Shown here piece after piece: positions 19,601 through 27,521 of a stretch of 64,000 nucleotides of DNA. The notes beneath the pieces were generated by a model that made no database searches, was not told the DNA's origin, and was given only the letters and a program-made list of their open reading frames with translations. The first letter of the stretch is position 1. The number at the start of each line of letters is the position of its first letter. The DNA comes from Mesorhizobium sp. AR07. GTDB lineage: Bacteria; Pseudomonadota; Alphaproteobacteria; Rhizobiales; Rhizobiaceae. Where the stretch lies: the NCBI RefSeq assembly GCF_024746815.1, contig NZ_CP080526.1:1-64000 (forward strand), in the 5' to 3' direction. The translations under genes were made by a program, and so were the position numbers.

Positions 19601-21008
19601 TCTCTACCACTCGTTCTTCGCCGAACCTGCAGCGCCGCCAGCCGGCAACGAAGGGCGCGTCGCGCTCGCTGCATCTCTCCCGTTCGCGCAGGCGCCGGAG
19701 CAAACAACGCCGTGGATGCGTCTCTACGTATCCCTCATGACCAACGACGCCACCCACACGGTCACGACCGTTGGCGTGCTGTCGGCGTTTCACAGCATCA
19801 TCACCGCGCTATGGGATGGAATGCTCGACGAGGGCAGCCGCCCCGCAGCCGTTGCCGCTATCCGGGACGCGGTTTCTCCGGGCGCGACCGGAGATTGGCA
19901 TCGCGCGGCGATTGATCGCGCTGTTGCCCAAGGTCGCGCCGGCGAAATCATGGCGCTCGTCGACCTACATCGCATCGCACTCGCCTATGTCACCAACAAG
20001 AAGGGTGGCGATCAAATCATCGATGCGTTGGGTGCGGCAGTTGAAAACCAACACAGGCGTATCGGTCGCAGCCACGCCGCGTTTGAAAGCCGCTTGATAT
20101 CGGGTGGGATCGACATGAAGGACATCCAGGCAGTCATGGAGGATGCCGAAAAGTCGTTCGTCGGTGGGGACTATCCCGATATTGCAGCAACCCTTCGCAA
20201 CATCGTCGCCACGTCGGCAATCAGCCATGGCGTGGACGTGGACCGGTTCAACAGCATGTTTTTCGCAGGCCTGCCCTCCGACATCGCCGAGTATATCCAG
20301 GCGTCGAGCCGTGTCGGCCGCACGCATGTAGGGTTCGTGATGCTGCTACCGACGCCCCAGAACCGTCGCGATCGCTACGTTATCGAGACCCATGACATCT
20401 TCCACCGATTCCTTGAGCGCATGATCGCACCGCCCGCTGTCGAACGGTGGGCAGAGAACGCGATCAAGCGGACCATGGCGTCGTATGTCCAGGCGTGGGC
20501 CATGCTGCGCGAGGCGCGCGAATTCCTGGCCCAAGACGATGGACGGAAAGCGGAAGTAAGTCACATGGACCAGATCAGCCGGTTCGCCACCCTGGCGCAG
20601 CGCAACCATGTCGCGCTTTGCGAGGCGTTGGGCGGGTTCATGCTGCGCGCCAGTGGTTTCGCCGGCAAGGGTGCGTCACAGCTGGGCGCTCCACACTACG
20701 AGGACTTCTACCGAGCCTTGGTGGAGAAGCAGGTCGATACGTTCGTACGCGACATCTCGAGCCGGGGCACGATCGCCAGCCTGCGGGACTATTGGGACGA
20801 CTTGCCGGCGTTCCGACCCCCAATGACATCGCTGCGCGACGTCGACGAGGCGGGGTACATAGTGGCCGCGGGCCGAGATCCCCTCGCGCGGGGGCGATCC
20901 ACCGATGTCGATCGGCAGGATCTGGCGAAGGTGATGCGGGCGATCAGGACCCAACGCGGCACAGCCTCGGAATTGGATGCAGACGGAGGCGACGATGCGC
21001 GAGGGTAA
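16668..21008 (+). CDS. drmA: DISARM helicase DrmA
   Basis: The 1446-aa product is a very large SF2 helicase. Walker A is FPTGGGKSEAF with Lys625, the DEAH box is at 893-896 in IQDEAHLLEE, and motif VI is ASSRVGRTH near 1213. A four-cysteine zinc site (CPVCGQ at about 754 and CFNDSC about 30 residues on) sits between motifs I and II. The C-terminal half contains the GLPSDIAEYIQ segment seen in DrmA proteins. The GTG start at 16668 has GGAGG 7 bases upstream and overlaps the preceding stop as GTGA. In DISARM, DrmA and DrmB form the core that blocks incoming unmethylated DNA. Confidence 0.9.
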   Translation: MKGLSDKQLGEIDVELKEAVCDALVNALVARVSGGDERGRTILGSSPRRGVFAGQLLPRFDVGGVVDETSDIRIAAVGVDLVVGAGTRATIRVTPRFSVYVRVIPLWKDLVAGGGELDFDFRLRKSIQQQIDDAIRTERVPALQAAGVDRPDWKGMDEAKRSKVRAQRAQILAGIRTKAYAAHGIKLLSGEPDPPDAEPTPDNVVEDPNTPDDNIAQPAPIARLVRESRAIPLHHVDPAPIPGKWRRLDLALPTLEFATDADDSTLTVTVDAYNMSLANAVGAQLEAWVTGNGVTEAWRDATVQPGETLDEARWTAAMAALAAQPVDRARVVPDLSRVVLKVERQADFLDRSRLSLRVMLDNQSPEPTPRDAHGQCNTVFGAGLSLTLPQTAHRPLRLDRVEPSYRFRDHLDYPAIGLNCGIHADAAAGELHLATTAAPRFAQPRIVARQIDLPFQFAILKNPGFDATKLFELPRAYVKWIDEQEVRLKDTVTAGLDRADAEIESARLRKDIAAQRAEARYIERGVEMLIASRKAYEMLSGLAGADRETLEPRAAPWRAWTMTNEAFALRDAHDPKRGWRLFQMAFVLAHVPVFSSRIKEWREYHDPMLDEDGVSLLYFPTGGGKSEAFYGTLLFAMFLDRLRGKDRGITAMIRYPLRLLTLQQAQRLLKLVVRAELVRRRHAVGNWPFEMGFWVGNQNTPNHYRAFRADIPLASDREFADDSELDGESGDDEQRAQGRRYVEAREAYDKIPECPVCGQPTGLRRDEGEGPLGKRAVIVCFNDSCEWNREHGGRHPLPFLLTDDAIYARAPAIVLGTVDKLAMLGQHTATISKVLGMFGLARRIDRWGNLDTPRREDDLRRDPAEDDNFNVFPAYAKGTRVFHDPFPSLVIQDEAHLLEESLGTFSGLFDTLLETILEDVAEMAGDGLQVARRWNGDGWGAPRMPKVIAATATISAPERQLETLYQRVPLRFPYPGPDLYHSFFAEPAAPPAGNEGRVALAASLPFAQAPEQTTPWMRLYVSLMTNDATHTVTTVGVLSAFHSIITALWDGMLDEGSRPAAVAAIRDAVSPGATGDWHRAAIDRAVAQGRAGEIMALVDLHRIALAYVTNKKGGDQIIDALGAAVENQHRRIGRSHAAFESRLISGGIDMKDIQAVMEDAEKSFVGGDYPDIAATLRNIVATSAISHGVDVDRFNSMFFAGLPSDIAEYIQASSRVGRTHVGFVMLLPTPQNRRDRYVIETHDIFHRFLERMIAPPAVERWAENAIKRTMASYVQAWAMLREAREFLAQDDGRKAEVSHMDQISRFATLAQRNHVALCEALGGFMLRASGFAGKGASQLGAPHYEDFYRALVEKQVDTFVRDISSRGTIASLRDYWDDLPAFRPPMTSLRDVDEAGYIVAAGRDPLARGRSTDVDRQDLAKVMRAIRTQRGTASELDADGGDDARG

Positions 21009-23223
21009 AGGCACCGGCGGAGACTGGCGCACATCAAACCGCCGGCCGTCATCCTTCGGTGGTGCAAGGCGCGAGCCGGAAGCGTTAGAGCCGCCGACTA
21101 TGTCGCGATCGCGCGTGCAGCTCGCCAGCTCCTACGCACCCGGAGTGCTTATGACGTGGGAGGGAGGCAAGGGAATCTGCCGCTCCGTCCCACTGGCGAA
21201 CGATATCTCCAAGCAGCTCAACCGGACGACGATCGATCTCGTCTTCGAGAATCTGAGTGACTTCGCCACCAATTGGCGCGATCGGGCGATGAAAGCCGTT
21301 CCTGACGCCCTGCCCGAACTCGTCCTCGACGGCCCCTTTCGCGATTCCCGGACCGGGGAGGTCCGGATCGAGCGGGGCGATTTTCAGATGACAGGACCGG
21401 ACCGTGTTGGCTACGTCCCCTATCCCCTCGTTTACCGTTGCGGCATCTGCGGCTCGACCCGTGAATACGAGAGCATAGCGGATCAGGCGAGGCAGCCGCT
21501 GCCAAGAAAGTGCAATGGACACGATGCCCGCTGGACCCAGATCGACGTCGTTTACGTGCATTGGTCGGGCGAGATTCAGCCCCTCAGCCCGTTCAACTAC
21601 AACTTTGATCCGCAGACCGGCGGCACGCGCCAGATCAGGATGTGCACCTGCGGTTCAACCAGCTTCAAGCTGCGGAACGACGCCCCTGTTTTCTCGGAAT
21701 GGCGGTACGTCTGCGAGGGCTGTGGTGATACGCGCCCGCTCAAGAAGGCCGAGCCCGAGGTTCTAGCCCGATTGCAAACCGAGCAGAATACCAGTGGTCG
21801 CGCCTTCCAGTGGATCGAAATCAATATGCTGCCGGTGTCGTACCGGGCCAACTCAACCTTCTACCCACAGCGCACCAGCTTCATCGAATTCCAGGATAGC
21901 GCCGTAGTTGAGCTGATGACGCCCCCGCGGGTCGGCGAGCTGGTGGCGAAGCTGGCTCAAATTCATAATATCCCGTTCGCTGAGCCAGCGGAGGACGAAG
22001 TGCGGGCGGCGGTGCAGGCCGACCCGAAGCACCGCAGCGACTGGGACGACTACCTTAGCTTCCTCGAGATGGCTCGCCGCGCGGAAGAAAGCGGTCGACC
22101 TGAGCGCGCCCGATCATACCGCGATAGCGCCCACGAGTTGCGCGAGGGGTGGTTCGCTGCTGGCATTGTTGAACGCGGCAGGCTGGGCAGCACAGGCGTC
22201 CTGAGAGCCATTACGCAGCGCGAGGACTGGACGCGCCGCTATGACCCGATCAGGCTCACTATCCAGCACGACGCTTTCCTACGGGAGCATGTCGAAGAGG
22301 CTATGGCCCGACACGCGGCCGTCGACGTGATGGAGCCCGACATCACACTGACCGACGTCGTCAACGATCCCCAGCGCAAGGCGCGCTACCAGTCCAATAT
22401 TGGGAATCTCCTGACGCATTTGGGCATGGAGCGCTTGGTGATCGTCCGCAATCTGCCAATCTGCGAGTTCAGTTTCGGTTTCACACGGGTTTCCGCGACG
22501 CCCGTCTACAAGCGTGAGCACCAGGGCACGAGTGTCGACATGCCGGTTCGCCTCAAGGCGTTCGACCAGCTGCCGATCCAAGGCACGAAACGACCGATAT
22601 ACGTGACCCAGCAGCAGAACGAGGCACTCTACTTCAAGCTGGACGAGGCCAGAGTGGTCCGCTGGCTGAAGGCAAATATGGTGACTGACGTGCCCGACGA
22701 TGGTCTCGGCCGAGGCTATCTGGAGCGCTACGAGGATTTCGGCCCATTCCTCGAAATGTTCAAGGACCGCGAGGGTAGCGGCGGCTATCCGCGCACAGTG
22801 CCAGCGTATGTCTACCTGCTTCTCCACACCCTGTCGCACCAGATGATGCATTCGCTAGCCGATTCGTCAGGCGTCGACCGCGATGGCATCGGCGAGCATA
22901 TCTTCCCGGCAGACCTCGCCTTCGTGATCTACCGGAAGGGCATGACCCCTGACCTTGGCAACATCTCCGCAATGTGGCGCAACCGTTCCGATGAGTTTCT
23001 GCGCCGCGCGCTCGATCCGCGCATGTTGCGATGCGGCTCTGGCAGCCTATGCGACGCCAGGGGCGGCGCTTGCCCGGCTTGCGTCATGGTATCCGAGGTA
23101 AGCTGCATCGCCTCCAATCTCCTGCTGTCGCGTGCTGTCCTCAAGGGCGGCAAGGGACTGGAATGGGAACCCAGATCGGCACCCGACCTGGTCGGCTTCT
23201 TCGACGCGGCCGTGGCGAAATGA
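20995..23223 (+). CDS. drmB: DISARM DUF1998 protein DrmB
   Basis: The 742-aa product ends in a DUF1998 domain (LLHTLSHQMMHSLADSSG, then CGSGSLCD and ACPACVM), the hallmark of DrmB. Two further cysteine pairs, YRCGICGST and MCTCGSTSF with YVCEGCGD, probably bind zinc. ATG 20995 is preferred over ATG 20977 because GGAGG lies 7 bases upstream; it overlaps the drmA frame by 14 bases. DrmB partners DrmA, and the pair is the conserved core of DISARM. Confidence 0.9.
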   Translation: MREGKGTGGDWRTSNRRPSSFGGARREPEALEPPTMSRSRVQLASSYAPGVLMTWEGGKGICRSVPLANDISKQLNRTTIDLVFENLSDFATNWRDRAMKAVPDALPELVLDGPFRDSRTGEVRIERGDFQMTGPDRVGYVPYPLVYRCGICGSTREYESIADQARQPLPRKCNGHDARWTQIDVVYVHWSGEIQPLSPFNYNFDPQTGGTRQIRMCTCGSTSFKLRNDAPVFSEWRYVCEGCGDTRPLKKAEPEVLARLQTEQNTSGRAFQWIEINMLPVSYRANSTFYPQRTSFIEFQDSAVVELMTPPRVGELVAKLAQIHNIPFAEPAEDEVRAAVQADPKHRSDWDDYLSFLEMARRAEESGRPERARSYRDSAHELREGWFAAGIVERGRLGSTGVLRAITQREDWTRRYDPIRLTIQHDAFLREHVEEAMARHAAVDVMEPDITLTDVVNDPQRKARYQSNIGNLLTHLGMERLVIVRNLPICEFSFGFTRVSATPVYKREHQGTSVDMPVRLKAFDQLPIQGTKRPIYVTQQQNEALYFKLDEARVVRWLKANMVTDVPDDGLGRGYLERYEDFGPFLEMFKDREGSGGYPRTVPAYVYLLLHTLSHQMMHSLADSSGVDRDGIGEHIFPADLAFVIYRKGMTPDLGNISAMWRNRSDEFLRRALDPRMLRCGSGSLCDARGGACPACVMVSEVSCIASNLLLSRAVLKGGKGLEWEPRSAPDLVGFFDAAVAK

Positions 23224-23780
23224 CCAACGAAGTATTCATTTCGCCAAGAGCTACCGCCAGGCTCGTCGTGACGATGCCACCGACGCCCAGTCGATTGGCG
23301 GACGCTCTCGCTGCCGACATTGCGAGTGACTACGTGACCCTCACGCCGACAACGGACGCCTTCCGGCATCTCGCATCGTTGGCGCGTCAGCGATTCACGG
23401 TAATGATCCCTTACGTCGACAAGGTAGGGGCCGCCTGGGCCGCCGAGCTGTTCGAGACTACGGAGGCAATCGAGCGCATCCTGGTCATAAGGGATGCGTC
23501 GCAGCTGAGCAGCTGCGCTGAGGCGGGGCGCCGCCTTGAAAAGGCGACCACGCGCATCATCGACTATGGCGGCGGCGACCTTACGCAGGAGACATTTCAC
23601 GCAAAGATCGTGCTGGCTGATGGGATCGCCGCTTATGTCGGATCGGCAAACCTGCTGAGGCGATCGAAGGCAGCCAACCTGGAGTGCGGCATGCTCGTCG
23701 AGGGACCCGCCGTGCATGCTGTCAAGGTTCTGGTCGACGCGGTGACTAACATGGCAGAGGTAGTTTCCATGGGGCGCTAG
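23220..23780 (+). CDS. drmC: DISARM phospholipase-D-like protein DrmC
   Basis: The 186-aa product begins at an ATGA overlap with drmB. It holds one HKD motif, FHAKIVLAD with His127, Lys129 and Asp134, followed by YVGSANLLRRS (Ser142, Asn144), which defines the PLD/nuclease superfamily. A single HKD means it must pair as a dimer. It is on the short side for DrmC, and the N-terminal 60 residues are poorly defined. DrmC was reported as dispensable in one DISARM system. The gene ends the operon, and a strong hairpin lies 100 bases downstream. Confidence 0.85.
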   Translation: MTNEVFISPRATARLVVTMPPTPSRLADALAADIASDYVTLTPTTDAFRHLASLARQRFTVMIPYVDKVGAAWAAELFETTEAIERILVIRDASQLSSCAEAGRRLEKATTRIIDYGGGDLTQETFHAKIVLADGIAAYVGSANLLRRSKAANLECGMLVEGPAVHAVKVLVDAVTNMAEVVSMGR

Positions 23781-23880
23781 TAGAAGCACCGCAGGCCATC
23801 GAGACTCGAGTTCAAGGCAGGCACGAGGTTGTCGAAGGGTTCACCGTCGGCGTCTAGGTTCGAACGTCGGTTCATGAGCA

Positions 23881-23901
23881 CCGGCACGGCAACCGTGCCG
23901 G
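23881..23901 (+). terminator. hairpin after the DISARM operon
   Basis: CCGGCACGG-CAA-CCGTGCCGG is a perfect 9-bp GC-rich stem with a 3-base loop, 101 bases after the drmC stop. No T-run follows, so it may end transcription only weakly, or protect the mRNA 3' end. Confidence 0.5.
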
Positions 23902-23952
23902 GGCGCCGGTTCGGTGGACAGGCTCTATCGATCGCTGAACTCGAGGTAGGCG

Positions 23953-24178
23953 CTATTCAACGATGACATCGTGCGTCAGTAGCTCCGTCTCCATAAACCG
24001 CAATGAGCGCAAGCCGATCGAAGCATAGAGCTTGAGTCTGGCACGAGTGCGTGACGAGGTCTCGAGCTCGGTCGGGACAATGTCATCGTCCTTGTCGCGC
24101 AATTCGGCTTCGTCCAGATAGCGCACCCTTAAGCCGCGAGCATCCGCAAGCGCCAGCGACTCTCGCGTGGGCGGGCAG
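23953..24178 (-). pseudogene. unidentified coding relic downstream of scpB copy 1
   Basis: Directly after the scpB copy-1 stop, the minus strand stays open for about 75 codons in another frame and reads protein-like (RESLALADARGLRVRYLDEA, then KLYASIGLRSLRFMETELL) before a stop at 23953. No start codon with a ribosome site is visible in this stretch, and the second scpB copy lacks it. It is probably the tail of a gene lost when the defence island joined the plasmid module. I do not recognise the family. Confidence 0.35.
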
Positions 24179-24901
24179 TCATTCGTCGACCTCGACCCCG
24201 CCGTATTCTTCGCTACCGGCAAAGTCCGGCATGATGTCCCCCGCCAGCAGTTTTTCCTTCGACAGCAGCCCGGCATCCTCGAGCGCCTCGAAATCCGGCA
24301 GGTCGCGCAGCGTGTCGAGCCCGAACTCCAGCAGGAATTCTTTGGTCGTGACATAGGTGTAGGGCGCGCCGGGTGTCGGACTGCGCGGACCGGAGGCAAT
24401 CAGCTTCGCGCCGCGCAGATGACCAATAAAATCGCGGCTGATCTCCTTGCCGAAGAACGAAGAAAGCTCGGCGCGGGTGATGGGCTGGAAGTAGGCGATG
24501 CACATCAGCACTAGCACTTCAGATTGTGTCAGATCCACGGCTCGCTCGTTGCCGCCAACCGCGGCACGGATGGCGTCGGCATAGGCCGGCCGGGTCAGGT
24601 GCCGAAAACCGCCGGCGACGGCGACCAGGTCATAGGGCCGACCACGCAATTCCTCGCGAATGTCGTCGATCAAAAGGTCGATGCTGCAGCTTTTGCCGAC
24701 GATGCGCGCCAGCGTCTCGCGGCCGACCGGCTCGCTGGCTGCAAAGATCGTCGCCTCGACGCGATGCATCCATTCCCGCCAGCGCGCCTCTGGCGGCAGG
24801 TGATCCAGCTCCCGGTCAAACAGCTGGTCAGCTGATCGCCGTTCGCCTGATCGACGGTCATCTGACCGGCTCCCTCCTCGTCTGCGCGCTGCCTCCGCCA
24901 T
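24179..24901 (-). CDS. scpB: ScpB-like chromosome-segregation protein, copy 1
   Basis: The 240-aa product is a ScpB-family tandem winged-helix protein (VEATIFAASEPVGRETLARI, then LTQSEVLVLMCIAYFQPITR and GAPYTYVTTKEFLLEFGLD). ScpB normally joins ScpA and SMC in condensin; no smc or scpA is present here, so this plasmid copy may work with the chromosomal partners or alone in replicon maintenance. It follows DUF1403 copy 1 and is nearly identical over its core to a second copy at 35525. ATG 24901 is chosen; a GTG at 24910 overlapping the DUF1403 stop is possible. Confidence 0.85.
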   Translation of the reverse strand: MAEAARRRGGSRSDDRRSGERRSADQLFDRELDHLPPEARWREWMHRVEATIFAASEPVGRETLARIVGKSCSIDLLIDDIREELRGRPYDLVAVAGGFRHLTRPAYADAIRAAVGGNERAVDLTQSEVLVLMCIAYFQPITRAELSSFFGKEISRDFIGHLRGAKLIASGPRSPTPGAPYTYVTTKEFLLEFGLDTLRDLPDFEALEDAGLLSKEKLLAGDIMPDFAGSEEYGGVEVDE

Positions 24902-24906
24902 CGTCG

Positions 24907-25956
24907 TCACAGCCCGTAGATGCGGAAGGCTGGGCGGCCGGACAGTTCACGCACGGCGCCGAGTTCAACCAGCCGGTCGAACAGCCGGCGCAGGCCGCGA
25001 TCGCTCATGCCTGAGATCTTTTCCGAGGCAACGATCGCATCGTCGGACAGGAGCTTGTCGACAACAGTATCCGCCGCCTTGGCCCGGAGTTTCGGCGCAA
25101 TGGCAAGCAGCCGGTCCGCGCGGCGCTCGAGCTCGGCGAAAAGATCGATGGCGCGCAGCGCAGCGCGCGCCTGCGCGGCAAGCAGACTTTTGGCACGTTC
25201 AGGATTTGTCTCAATGCTTGTCGCCGCAGAGCTGGCTGCCGATTGACGCGGGCGAACGCTTGTGCCCAAGGCCGCTGCGCCGCCCAGCAGCGGCACGGCA
25301 TGAGTCCAGCCCAGCCGCTGCGCCAGCAGGGCGTCGGCAAGCCACGCTCCGACGGCGCGCCCAAAACCGTGTCGTTCGGCGGCCATGAACGTACCTGTCA
25401 GCATTGCGACCATTCCGGCGCCGGCACCGAGTTGCCGGAGATCGTCCGCCAGATCGCCGACCGCATCGTCGCCACGGGCATAACCGAACTCTTCCAGCAC
25501 CGCGGCAAGGCTTTTCTCCGTCAGCAACTCCTCCGCCGGCCGCGATGCCAGCCGACGCCAGGCGAGGAGCAAAAGACCGGCGGGGCCGACAGACAAAAAA
25601 TCGCCCGGGCGTGTGAGCAGCACGGTGTCGCGCAGCGCGCTTCCATCCTCGACGCGACCCCCCTGCTTCGCCGTTGCCGCGGCCGCCGCAAGCGCCAGGC
25701 GCTGCCGCCAGGCGCCGGCCCACCGCTCCTGCCGGCGGACCACCGCATCGAGCGCGCCAATGGTGGCGCCTGCGGCGAGCGCGACGTCCTCAAGGGCATT
25801 TGGCCCTGCGCCTTTTCCCGCAAGGCTTTGCGCATCCGGGATGGCCCGGCGCAGCCAGGCCGGGAAGGGGACTGCCGGAGTGATGGCGGCCGCGCCAAGA
25901 AGCGTGCCGGGGTGGCGCGAGAGAGATGTGGGCCGCAGAATCATCGGAAGTAGCAT
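24907..25956 (-). CDS. DUF1403 family protein, copy 1
   Basis: The 349-aa product matches the alanine-rich DUF1403 family found beside scpB on rhizobial plasmids. Conserved-looking stretches shared with copy 2 are ALDAVVRRQERWAGAWRQR, RADRLLAIAPKLRAKAADTV and SDRGLRRLFDRLVELGAVRE, the last resembling a winged helix at the C-terminus. Its function is unknown. The constant pairing with ScpB suggests a ScpA-like partner or another segregation role; that is inference. Start ATG 25956 and a second Met four codons on are mirrored exactly in copy 2. Confidence 0.8.
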   Translation of the reverse strand: MLLPMILRPTSLSRHPGTLLGAAAITPAVPFPAWLRRAIPDAQSLAGKGAGPNALEDVALAAGATIGALDAVVRRQERWAGAWRQRLALAAAAATAKQGGRVEDGSALRDTVLLTRPGDFLSVGPAGLLLLAWRRLASRPAEELLTEKSLAAVLEEFGYARGDDAVGDLADDLRQLGAGAGMVAMLTGTFMAAERHGFGRAVGAWLADALLAQRLGWTHAVPLLGGAAALGTSVRPRQSAASSAATSIETNPERAKSLLAAQARAALRAIDLFAELERRADRLLAIAPKLRAKAADTVVDKLLSDDAIVASEKISGMSDRGLRRLFDRLVELGAVRELSGRPAFRIYGL

Positions 25957-26022
25957 GGATCATCGCGGCGCTTGTCGCAATCGGAATGAGCAATAACCGC
26001 CGCGCCTGTCGTGGATAAATAA

Positions 26023-26053
26023 CGATTGATAATCTTGCATTATCGTTCGTTTT
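26023..26053. repeat. imperfect dyad plus 14-bp repeat flanking the rep module, left
   Basis: CGATTGATAAT-CTTGC-ATTATCGTTCG is an inverted pair of 11-base arms (9 of 11 match) around a 5-base centre. Its right part, TTATCGTTCGTTTT (26040-26053), is repeated exactly in direct orientation at 34446-34459, just upstream of DUF1403 copy 2. It may be an operator shared by the two DUF1403 genes or a recombinase core site. Confidence 0.5.
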
Positions 26054-26069
26054 AAAAAGCGGCCGCGAA

Positions 26070-26225
26070 ATGCCTCAGCAGCCCTTATTTTTCACCGGAA
26101 ATGAGATCCATGTCGCGGCACGAAAGCTGCCGACTGTCGCCATCACGCCGGCAAATTATCTCGCCTGGCCCTCGGGCTATCGGCTGCCAGCAGCCTTGGA
26201 CCCGACCAAGATGGAACGATCATAG
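26070..26225 (+). CDS. small orphan reading frame, 51 aa
   Basis: An ATG at 26070 opens a 51-codon frame ending at 26225. It reads MPQQPLFFTGNEIHVAAR, then ITPANYLAWPSGYRLPAALD, and looks like the beginning of a real, longer protein cut by a stop. I cannot name the family. It lies in the divergent gap between DUF1403 copy 1 and the PIN gene; the rest of the gap (26226-26373) shows nothing. Confidence 0.35.
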   Translation: MPQQPLFFTGNEIHVAARKLPTVAITPANYLAWPSGYRLPAALDPTKMERS

Positions 26226-26373
26226 CGTTGTCCACCTCAAGGCAGCGTATAGCGCATTTTTGCCCTTTTCGCAACCGTTCGCCCTTTCCCCGTTCGACCT
26301 TTCATTGTTCGCAGCGGTCACTCCCCTCGCCCGCGGCGACGACGGGTGACGCGCCTATCTCCCGGCAATGCTT

Positions 26374-26967
26374 TCAACCTTGCGAGGGCAAACCTGTAGC
26401 CGGCCGGTAGAAAATTACACGCACCGACGGGACAAGCTGATTGAGGGGATCGAAATCCCGGATGTTCCCGGTCAGAACCGTGGCTCCCAGCAGACCGGCC
26501 TGGTGAAAGATCAGCGCATCGTTGAGGAAGCGGCGTTCGTGTCCCTCCCCTTTCGGCAGATGGCTGAGCCGGAACAGCAGACCGGCAAGCATGCCAGCCC
26601 GTCCCCAGGCGGTGGCGTCGGGAGCATGCAGCCGGTGCGCTGGAATATCCTCGATCGTGTCCGCTACCACTTTCAGGACCGACTTCGTCGTGGCGTGGGC
26701 CGGGTCGAGACGGCCGAATACATGGCTGAGCTCGGCAAGACATACGGCCGAGTGGTGGCAAAGCCGATAGGTGAGAAGGTCATCGACCGCTTCGGGCGTG
26801 CGCCCCTGCAGGACATCCAGATAGACGCTGGCGTCCAATAGCAGCGCGCCGCCGACAGGCGGCTCTTCGCCTGCCCAGGACAGCGCGGAATCCGGCCGCC
26901 GTTCCAGCCTCGCGGTGCGCCGCTGCGGTTTGAGAGAACGCAACGCGCTCCCGAGATCAAACGCCAA
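26374..26967 (-). CDS. VapC-like PIN-domain toxin
   Basis: The 197-aa product carries a PIN ribonuclease domain. The first acidic residue is in LLLDASVYLDVLQGR, a conserved Glu is in VCLAELSHVFG, and two aspartates lie in NDALIFHQAGLLGATVLTGN and IRDFDPL. PIN toxins cut RNA, usually tRNA or mRNA. The start is uncertain: TTG 26967 overlaps the antitoxin by 11 bases and is preferred over ATG 27024 (68-base overlap). The PIN core only begins about 40 residues in, so there is an extra N-terminal arm. The gene immediately upstream is a matching small antitoxin. Confidence 0.78.
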   Translation of the reverse strand: MAFDLGSALRSLKPQRRTARLERRPDSALSWAGEEPPVGGALLLDASVYLDVLQGRTPEAVDDLLTYRLCHHSAVCLAELSHVFGRLDPAHATTKSVLKVVADTIEDIPAHRLHAPDATAWGRAGMLAGLLFRLSHLPKGEGHERRFLNDALIFHQAGLLGATVLTGNIRDFDPLNQLVPSVRVIFYRPATGLPSQG

Positions 26968-27253
26968 GATCAATGTCCGCCGGGATGCTGCCCTTGCGGC
27001 CGACGAGCCGGATGCCAAAATCATCCTCGAGGGCCAGCCGCGACAGGGCGAGCTCCAGCAGTTCGGTATCGGAAGTCACATGAGCGCGCTTCTTCGCCGC
27101 CTCGATCAATTCCGACGGCACCCTGCCGGAAAGGCGTGTGTTCTTGGCCGCGCCAAGAAGGCCGACCGCCCTCGCTTGCTCAAGCACCAGACGGTTGCGG
27201 GTGTGGGCAATCCGCTCCTCGCTTTCGGCTGCCGTTACGCCACGATTGCTCAT
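26957..27253 (-). CDS. antitoxin partner of the PIN toxin
   Basis: The 98-aa product precedes and overlaps the PIN gene. Its middle (RVPSELIEAAKKRAHVTSDT, then ELLELALSRLAL) looks like a ribbon-helix-helix or related DNA-binding helix pair. The N-terminal part is charged. ATG 27253 has AAGGAG at good spacing; the longer frame reaching 27355 has no support. The pair fits a plasmid addiction module. Confidence 0.7.
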   Translation of the reverse strand: MSNRGVTAAESEERIAHTRNRLVLEQARAVGLLGAAKNTRLSGRVPSELIEAAKKRAHVTSDTELLELALSRLALEDDFGIRLVGRKGSIPADIDLGV

Positions 27254-27521
27254 CCTGGGTTCTCCTTTGTTGAACGAAACATAGAATATGTTGAATGCGA
27301 GTGCAATGAACGGCAAGGAAGGGCAAGGCGTGGAAGCGATCGCCGCATCGTCCATAAGTGCCCGCCCGACGCGGGAGCGCCCCGCTCTTTGTCGTGCGTG
27401 GCGGGAAGCAAAACTCGGGGCTATTCGTCAAGCGCCTCGCGGTGGACAATTCGGCGCGTTGGTCGCACGTTGTGTTCTCAAGAATCGCACCACTGCGACA
27501 TTCCAATGAACGAGAGCGCCG

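Noticed and set aside
18285..19793. 502-codon minus-strand frame inside drmA
   Set aside because: It overlaps the helicase motifs of drmA on the other strand and has no domain or start signal.
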